Positions 60,791 to 64,000 of a stretch of DNA of 64,000 nucleotides are shown piece by piece; positions within the stretch are counted from its first letter, which is position 1, and each line of letters begins with the position of its first letter. Made by a program: the position numbers and the translations under genes. Source of the stretch: Ruegeria lacuscaerulensis ITI-1157. Its GTDB lineage: Bacteria > Pseudomonadota > Alphaproteobacteria > Rhodobacterales > Rhodobacteraceae. Below the pieces are notes generated by a model. That model had not been told where the DNA came from. It was given only the letters and a program-made list of their open reading frames with translations, and made no database searches. The DNA is taken from contig GG704596.1 of NCBI GenBank assembly GCA_000161775.1, positions 1,323,113-1,387,112 on the forward strand, read 5' to 3'.

Positions 60791-62123
60791 GCGTCATCCC
60801 TTCGATCAGCAGCGAGGGCACCACCCGCGACAGATAGGGGCGCGCGTCGTTGGCCGGAACGATCCGCATCAGCATCTCGCGCAGGTTTCCGGCGATGGTG
60901 CATTCGTTCACCGGATAGGCGATTTCGCCGTTTTCCACCCAGAACCCCGCCGCCCCGCGCGAATAGTCGCCGGTGTTGGGGTTGATCGTGGATCCGATCA
61001 TCGAGGTTACAAGCAGCCCGGTGCCCATGTCGCGCAACAGGTCCTCGCGCGTGGCTGTGCCCTGGGTCAGGCTCAGGTTCCAGTTGCTGGGCGAGGGCGG
61101 GCCGGACACGCCGCGGGCGGCGTTGCCGGTGGGTGCCATGCCCAGCTTGCGCGCGCTGGACAGGTCCAGCGTCCAGCCGGTCAGAACGCCGTCTTCGACG
61201 ATCGCGCGGCGTGCGGTCGGCAGCCCCTCGGCGTCAAAGGGTCGCGATCCCGAAATGCGCGGGCGGTGCGGATCCTCGACCAGAGACAGGTGTGCGGGCA
61301 GAACCTGCTGTCCCAGGCTGTCCTTCAACCACGACGCGCCGCGCGCCACTGCGGCGCCATTGCTGGCCGCCAGAAGATGCCCGATCAGCGAGGATGAAAT
61401 CCGCTCGTCGAACAGAACCGGGAACCGGCCGGTCTGCGGTTTGCGGGCGCCAACCCGCTGCACAGCGCGTTCACCTGCGGTTCGGCCGATCTCCTCGGGG
61501 CTGCGCAGATCGGCCTGGAAGGTCCGGCTGTCACCGTCATAGTCGCGTTCCATTCCGGTGCCTTCGCCTGCGATCGCAACGCACGAAACCGATCGCGTGC
61601 TACGGGTGTAGCCACCCGAAAACCCATTGCTGGCCGAAAGATGCACACGGTGCGTGCCATACGCCGCCGCTGCATCCGACACCTGGGTCACGCCGGAGAC
61701 TGCCAAAGCCGCCGCCTCTGCGGACAGTGCGTCCTGCATCAAAGCGTCGGCCGAAGGTTCCGCAGCCGCGTCGAACAGCTCCAGTGCGTCGCAGTCCCAA
61801 TCTGTCGCCAACTGGCTTTCTTCGGCGAGGCCGGAAAAAGGGTCTTCAGGTGCTTCGCGCGCCATCGCAACAGCCCGTTCGGCCATGGCCTTGAGGGTCT
61901 CGGGGCGGCTGTCCGAACTTGACACGATTGCCGAGCGCCGGCCCAGAAAAACCCGCAGCCCGACATCGATACTTTCGGCGCGTTCGGCATGTTCCAATGC
62001 CCCGCCACGGACCTCGACAGACACCGAAGCGCCGTCAACGACGATCGTGTCCGCTGCGTCGGCCCCGGCTGTGCGGGCGTGCTCCAGCATCTGATCGCAG
62101 ATTTCTTCCAATGTTCGGGTCAT
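60777..62123 (-). CDS. pmbA: PmbA/TldE metalloprotease subunit
   Basis: A 448-residue member of the TldD/PmbA family. The non-catalytic PmbA (TldE) type lacks the HExxxH of TldD, and this protein shows no such motif. GASVSVEVRGGALEHAERAESIDVGLRVF is the N-terminal region; IGSTINPNTGDYSRGAAGFWVENGEIAYPVNECTIAGNL the C-terminal signature. TldD/E complexes process unstructured peptides such as microcin B17 and CcdA. The ATG at 62123 follows TTGGAGGCAAC. A tldD partner is not in the window. Confidence 0.9.
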   Translation of the reverse strand: MTRTLEEICDQMLEHARTAGADAADTIVVDGASVSVEVRGGALEHAERAESIDVGLRVFLGRRSAIVSSSDSRPETLKAMAERAVAMAREAPEDPFSGLAEESQLATDWDCDALELFDAAAEPSADALMQDALSAEAAALAVSGVTQVSDAAAAYGTHRVHLSASNGFSGGYTRSTRSVSCVAIAGEGTGMERDYDGDSRTFQADLRSPEEIGRTAGERAVQRVGARKPQTGRFPVLFDERISSSLIGHLLAASNGAAVARGASWLKDSLGQQVLPAHLSLVEDPHRPRISGSRPFDAEGLPTARRAIVEDGVLTGWTLDLSSARKLGMAPTGNAARGVSGPPSPSNWNLSLTQGTATREDLLRDMGTGLLVTSMIGSTINPNTGDYSRGAAGFWVENGEIAYPVNECTIAGNLREMLMRIVPANDARPYLSRVVPSLLIEGMTLAGN

Positions 62124-62333
62124 GTTGCCTCCAACTGCTTGCATTGGACCTAGCCTTCGATACTCGGCCCCGCAAGACCCAAGGCTTGATCCGATGAGCC
62201 GCACGCGATGGTGATACGGCCGAAAAAATTGCGCATGCCGAACGGGATACTGCTGGGATCGGAATATGGAGCAGGCTAAAGTCCTGACAGAACCCGGGCA
62301 CAGGCCCGGCGGATTGAGATCGAGGGGCGGAGT

Positions 62334-63260
62334 TTGGCGCGATTTTATGTCGTTGAGTTTGACGAGCCGGGCGTTCTGGCCAAAGGCAAGGGTTCCCGCA
62401 ATATCATCACCCGCCTGACCCGGGTGCTTGGGAAGCTTGGCGTTTCCTCCGAGGTTCTGCCATTCGCCGAGTTGATGGCACGCGGCCCGGCGGGTGAACC
62501 GCAAAGCTATGTCCTTCTGCACTACAACGAATTGTTCGTGGTGCAGAACCACAAGGTGGACTGGCTGCGTGACCGAGAGACAGAGCTTGCCGCTCTTGGC
62601 CACAAGATCCTGCACTCGGTGGAACAGGGGCGCATCGTGGGCCACAAGGTCCGCCAGAACAAGGTTCTGACCGCAGCCGGTGTGCCCATGCCGCGGCTCA
62701 TCGAAACCGGAAGTTCGTTCGAAACCGCTTTTTCGAACGAGGTCTCCAACGCGCATGTCCCGGTCCAGCTTGTCGGGGATGCGGCCGAACTGGATCCGGG
62801 GCGGTACAATACCGAATATGTAGATTGCCGGCATGAATACGAGGGCGAGTTGTGGCATGTCTGCATCCGCGCCCAAGCGGTGGGTGAGCAGGTTCTGTTT
62901 TCATGGATCCGAGCAGGAAAAGAGCCGAACGTCCGGACCCGAGGAACGCCGGTAGACGCTAGGCTTCTGAACCATTTCCACACACAACTGGTCAGGCCGA
63001 ACGCCGATCAGATTCAGGCCATCGCCCGAGGCGTGAAAGACGTGTTGGGTGTGGGGTTTTATGCGCACGACATTCTGCCCTGCGCCAAGACCGGCCGCTT
63101 GCTGCTGTGTGAGACGAATTTCAAACTCTACGAAGGCTTCTATCGGTTCTACATGAAGCCCATAGCGGCCGAACTGCCCAATCCTGCTTTCTTCGACGGC
63201 AGGAAAGTCACCCGACGCATGGCGCGGGCTCTGATGCACGAACTTCGCCTGTCCGGCTGA
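62334..63260 (+). CDS. ATP-grasp-like protein of unknown function
   Basis: A 308-residue soluble protein. RIVGHKVRQNKVLTAAGVPMPRLIE (about 102-126) looks like the helix that opens an ATP-grasp domain, and GVGFYAHDILPCAKTGRLLLCETNFKLYEGF near the end resembles the metal/substrate strand D-x-L...E-x-N. The N-terminal MARFYVVEFDEPGVLAKGKGSRN is a pre-ATP-grasp type opening. The start is a TTG at 62334 after GAGGGGCGGAG, a strong ribosome site. The substrate is unknown; it may be a carboxylate-amine ligase. It is alone, with a 210-bp leader. Confidence 0.6.
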   Translation: MARFYVVEFDEPGVLAKGKGSRNIITRLTRVLGKLGVSSEVLPFAELMARGPAGEPQSYVLLHYNELFVVQNHKVDWLRDRETELAALGHKILHSVEQGRIVGHKVRQNKVLTAAGVPMPRLIETGSSFETAFSNEVSNAHVPVQLVGDAAELDPGRYNTEYVDCRHEYEGELWHVCIRAQAVGEQVLFSWIRAGKEPNVRTRGTPVDARLLNHFHTQLVRPNADQIQAIARGVKDVLGVGFYAHDILPCAKTGRLLLCETNFKLYEGFYRFYMKPIAAELPNPAFFDGRKVTRRMARALMHELRLSG

Positions 63261-63312
63261 CCGCAAGTGATTTGCGGTGCCCGACAGACGAAGGGCGCGG
63301 ATTTCCGCGCCC
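63261..63312. terminator. Two hairpins between convergent genes
   Basis: CCGCAA/TTGCGG (63261-63277) and GGGCGCGGA/TCCGCGCCC (63293-63312) are strong stems, but neither has a T run. They may act as Rho-linked or bidirectional ends for the ATP-grasp-like gene and the DUF2125 gene. Confidence 0.45.
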
Positions 63313-63338
63313 CTGTCTGGTCTGCTTTCAGGTCAGGA

Positions 63339-64000
63339 TCACTTGATACGCTGCCCATTGGCCAGGATCTGTCCGTCCTCTTTGAATTCGATGGTCGAAT
63401 TGAGCGTGTCCGGTTCTTCGCCCGGAACCGCCATCAGGCCCATCATCATCCGTGCCCCCATGGCGTCGTTGTCCGACATCAGGCCCATTCCGATCAGCTT
63501 GTCGATCAGGGCGTTTGCGCCCACCAGTTGCAGGTTGACCACCCCGGCCGGGATCGGCATGCCGCCGGTCTGTTCGGCGTTTGAATTGTCAAAGGTGAAA
63601 TCTCCATTGCCGGTCAGCTTGGCACCCACCAGCGAAACCAGCAGTTCGTTGATCTTCAACGAATGGAGCTCGGCCGGAACGGCGTCTTCCGTCTCCATCG
63701 CTTCGGCGGCGGCCGGATCGAAGATATTCAGCAGGACCTTGGCCGTGCCGGTGGTGTCCAGAGCGATGGTCGCCGGATCACGCGGCAGGGCGCCGGCCGG
63801 GTCGAACATGCTCCACAGCACGTCCGACATGGTGAAATCGGTCAGGTTCAGGGCCAGGGCAAAGGGTTCGACCTCACCGCTGTCCTGAATGGGAACCTCA
63901 AGTTTCAGGCCCGCCTTGGCCATCGCAAGTTCGATGGGAAACGGTACCTCGGCGGAGGTCACCGACAGCTTGGCGTTCTTCTGTTCGACGTCATAGGCCA
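63339..64000 (-). CDS. DUF2125 protein, C-terminal part (5' end beyond window)
   Basis: The open frame runs from the stop at 63339 to the right edge, so the N-terminus is missing. The visible 220 residues include AYDVEQKNAKLSVTSAEVPFPIELAMAKAGLKLEVP in parts, the DUF2125 signature of alphaproteobacterial exported proteins. NLTDFTMSDVLWSMFDPAGALPRDPATIALDTTGTAKV and the closing GQRIK complete it. Members are predicted outer-membrane or periplasmic proteins without known role. A GTG at 63960-63962 is not the start, because conserved residues precede it. Confidence 0.8.
   Translation of the reverse strand, partial: AYDVEQKNAKLSVTSAEVPFPIELAMAKAGLKLEVPIQDSGEVEPFALALNLTDFTMSDVLWSMFDPAGALPRDPATIALDTTGTAKVLLNIFDPAAAEAMETEDAVPAELHSLKINELLVSLVGAKLTGNGDFTFDNSNAEQTGGMPIPAGVVNLQLVGANALIDKLIGMGLMSDNDAMGARMMMGLMAVPGEEPDTLNSTIEFKEDGQILANGQRIK

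Overview
The window is about 64 kb of GC-rich, densely packed chromosome from an alphaproteobacterium, most likely a Rhodobacterales/Roseobacter-group member close to Ruegeria. The lineage call rests on the gene set: a CcrM-type GANTC methyltransferase, the alphaproteobacterial flagellin regulators FlaF and FlbT, the HutF/HutG (five-step) histidine pathway, a DUF2125 protein, an invasion-associated-locus-B protein, an AlkB, and the mutY-dciA-dsbA block. I see no rRNA, tRNA, CRISPR array, insertion sequence or prophage, and no gene-free stretch longer than 300 bp. This is ordinary core and lineage-specific chromosome, with a few odd proteins and regulatory sites.

Layout. (1) 1-11 kb: the 3' end of serA, a PagL-like outer-membrane protein, malonyl-CoA synthetase, a complete histidine-utilisation cluster (hutC and hutF leftward, hutI-hutH-hutG-hutU rightward, with a candidate HutC operator between them), then serB. 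(2) 11-21 kb: an ArsR/SRPBCC/YciI stress-type operon with a perfect operator over the ArsR start, a Rhizobium-type asparaginase, small secreted proteins, rlmN, a cytochrome-P460-like protein, a U32 tRNA-modification-type protein and a DnaJ/CbpM pair. (3) 20-32 kb: amino-acid enzymes (a Cys/Met PLP enzyme, a LOG protein, a threonine dehydratase-like enzyme), lysine/peptidoglycan genes dapD and dapE, a GluR0-like ligand-gated channel, RNase R and an MltB-type lytic transglycosylase. (4) 32-40 kb: a putrescine module with an aminotransferase, a GntR regulator, potFGHI and an FAD oxidoreductase, tied together by repeated TTGATCAAAT sites. (5) 39.5-46 kb: a phosphotransferase lacking a visible start, then flagellar genes flgD, fliK, flgJ, a FlgN-like gene, flagellin, flaF, flbT and a DUF1217 gene. 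(6) 46-53 kb: two class III nucleotide cyclases (one fused to DUF427), a membrane-anchored winged-helix protein, small secreted proteins, rnhB and ccrM. (7) 53-64 kb: alkB, mutY, dciA, dsbA, a CaiB-type CoA-transferase, a tightly overlapping leftward run pmbA-cysQ-waaA-like-lpxK, an ATP-grasp-like orphan and a truncated DUF2125 gene.

How the genes work together. The hut cluster converts histidine to glutamate and formate through formiminoglutamate and formylglutamate. The pot cluster imports putrescine or a related polyamine and probably starts its breakdown by transamination or oxidation. The flagellar block pairs the flagellin gene, which has a long leader, with its post-transcriptional regulators FlaF and FlbT. 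The lpxK run mixes lipid A synthesis with a degenerate Kdo-transferase-like protein. The best leads for something not described are the DUF427-cyclase fusion, the GluR0-like receptor with an altered pore filter, the Kdo-transferase-like protein without its catalytic glutamate, the membrane-anchored C-terminal winged-helix regulator, and the alternating hairpin leader before the lytic transglycosylase.
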